This document shows, one piece after another, positions 4,626 through 5,571 of a DNA stretch of 5,571 nt; within the stretch, counting starts at the first letter, position 1, and every line of letters begins with the position of its first letter. The position numbers and the translations under genes were made by a program. The notes beneath the pieces are model-generated. The model was not told where the DNA came from, did not search any database, and saw only the letters and a list, made by a program, of their open reading frames with translations. The DNA comes from Chloroflexota bacterium (GTDB lineage: Bacteria > Chloroflexota > Anaerolineae > Caldilineales > Caldilineaceae): contig QEUY01000306.1 in NCBI GenBank assembly GCA_003577365.1, positions 1-5,571 of the forward strand, in the 5' to 3' direction.

Positions 4626-5571
4626 ATGGTTCCCCGCCTCGTTCGCTTGCGTCCTCCCTACCGGTCAGGGGTTGGCCCCATCGTCAAACCGCATATCCGG
4701 CCCAGCCGCCGCGCCCTGCTCGTCTACCGCGCCTGGCACCCCGTCTTGCGCGTCGCCGTGGTCATGGCGGTGGCGCTGTTGGCGGCGCTGGCGCCGGGGA
4801 TGCAGGGGGCCGCGCTGGGGCCGACCCTGCTCTTGATCCTGGCCTATACCGGCTGGCTGCTCTTGCTGCACGGCGTCGAGCGACAGCCTTGGCTGAAAGA
4901 GCGCCCCGCAGGTCAGATGGGGCTGAGCGCGCTGCGCAAAGCCGGCGCCCTCGCCGGGCTGACGCTTCTGCTCTGGTGGAACCCAGGGCTGTCGCGCGAG
5001 GCCTGGCTGCTCTATCTGCTGCCCATGCTGACCATCGGCGTCGACTTAAACCGAGAATGGGCCGCGACGCTGGTCGGGCTGGCCATGGCGCTGGCGCTCT
5101 TCTCGCCCTTTGCCCACGCCGCCTATCGTGGCAGCCACTTGGCCTGGGGCGACCCGCTCTGGCTCTTGGCGCTGCGCGACGGGCTGATCCGCGCTCTGGT
5201 CGTCGGCTTCAGCGGGATCAGCACCTATCTGCTCCACCATGCCATTGCCTACCAATATCAGCGCATGGAGGTGATCAACCAGGAATTGGAGACCGTGACC
5301 TCGAACCCCGATTGGCGTAGCGCGGCCAATGGGCTTGCCCAGCTTCTGGACCGTCTCTTCAGCAGCAACGCCGCCAAGGTCACGGCCTATGTCCTCAGCC
5401 ATCAGCCGGAGACCCAGACGATGCGGATCGAAGGCAGTTCAAACCCAAAAGGTGTGCAGTTGGCGCAAGAGCAGTTTCAGTTTCCGGCGGCGCGCGGCAT
5501 CACCGGCTGGACCGCCGCACACCGCCAGCCCTGTTTTCTCAACGATACGCACGACGACCCCGAACAGCGTT
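4626..5571 (+). CDS. Membrane-anchored GAF-domain sensor protein, N-terminal part (3' end outside window)
   Basis: 315 residues are visible, and the frame is open to the window end. A basic, Pro-rich N-terminus (1-36, several Arg) precedes about six membrane helices at roughly 38-58, 64-83, 105-119, 125-139, 145-162 and 184-206. A short amphipathic linker ('YQYQRMEVINQELETVT', 209-225) leads into a GAF domain from about 228: 'ANGLAQLLDRLF', 'AAKVTAYVLSHQPETQTMRI', then the typical 'FPAARGITGWTAAHRQPCFL' (286-305) and 'NDTHDDPEQR'. GAF domains bind small ligands or sense redox/light; in this architecture they pass a signal to a kinase, GGDEF or SpoIIE-type output, which is beyond the window. 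C303 lies in the GAF but its role is unknown. The protein probably sits in the cytoplasmic membrane with the GAF inside. Transcription is likely from its own promoter near 4499-4527. Confidence 0.85.
   Translation, partial: MVPRLVRLRPPYRSGVGPIVKPHIRPSRRALLVYRAWHPVLRVAVVMAVALLAALAPGMQGAALGPTLLLILAYTGWLLLLHGVERQPWLKERPAGQMGLSALRKAGALAGLTLLLWWNPGLSREAWLLYLLPMLTIGVDLNREWAATLVGLAMALALFSPFAHAAYRGSHLAWGDPLWLLALRDGLIRALVVGFSGISTYLLHHAIAYQYQRMEVINQELETVTSNPDWRSAANGLAQLLDRLFSSNAAKVTAYVLSHQPETQTMRIEGSSNPKGVQLAQEQFQFPAARGITGWTAAHRQPCFLNDTHDDPEQR

Noticed and set aside
4889..5402. Overlapping 143-aa plus and 118-aa minus frames
   Set aside because: Both are shadows of the sensor gene, whose own frame shows membrane helices and GAF motifs and runs off the window end.
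1..5571. CRISPR array or other Craspase parts beside the TPR-CHAT gene
   Set aside because: No regularly spaced repeats of CRISPR length and no Cas-like protein are visible on either strand.

Overview
The window is very GC-rich, with high third-codon-position GC in its convincing genes. It looks like Chloroflexota (Anaerolineae/Caldilineae type). Three things suggest this: a surface-protein module ending in a 'YLP' tail, a stand-alone TPR-CHAT protease, and a multi-TM GAF sensor. This assignment is inference from protein style; there is no rRNA or other marker gene.

Layout. Bases 1-345 (+) hold the 3' end of a secreted or cell-surface protein whose last ~20 codons look frameshifted. It converges, with a gap of only 4 bp, on the largest gene, a complete 819-aa TPR-CHAT cysteine protease (350-2809, -) with its His/Cys pair intact. 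That gene starts at GTG behind an AGGA Shine-Dalgarno, inside a duplicated 10-bp element. A good sigma70-type promoter (TTGACA, 17 bp, TAGGCT) lies about 260 nt upstream of it. From 2810 to 3440 coding is uncertain: the leader of the protease gene contains a weak 62-aa frame, and upstream lies a 62-aa minus-strand frame that may be the tail of a frameshifted gene.

At 3452-3556 (-) there is a clean 34-aa single-pass membrane protein with an excellent AAGGAG ribosome site. Bases 3557-3946 look mostly non-coding and separate minus-strand from plus-strand genes; they hold palindromes next to the start of the next gene. At 3947-4420 (+) lies an unrecognised 157-aa Trp/Ala/Arg-rich protein. A 205-bp gap follows, with a 16-bp tandem repeat, a hairpin and a candidate promoter. 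From 4626 to the window end is the N-terminal part of a six-TM sensor protein with a GAF domain, whose output domain lies outside the window.

How the genes work together cannot be settled from this window. The TPR-CHAT protein is the only one with a clear enzymatic call, and no adjacent partner is recognisable (no CRISPR array, gasdermin-like gene, or known substrate). The 34-aa membrane peptide on the same strand upstream is the most interesting unexplained neighbour, but a functional link is only speculation. The plus-strand sensor gene appears to be a separate transcription unit.
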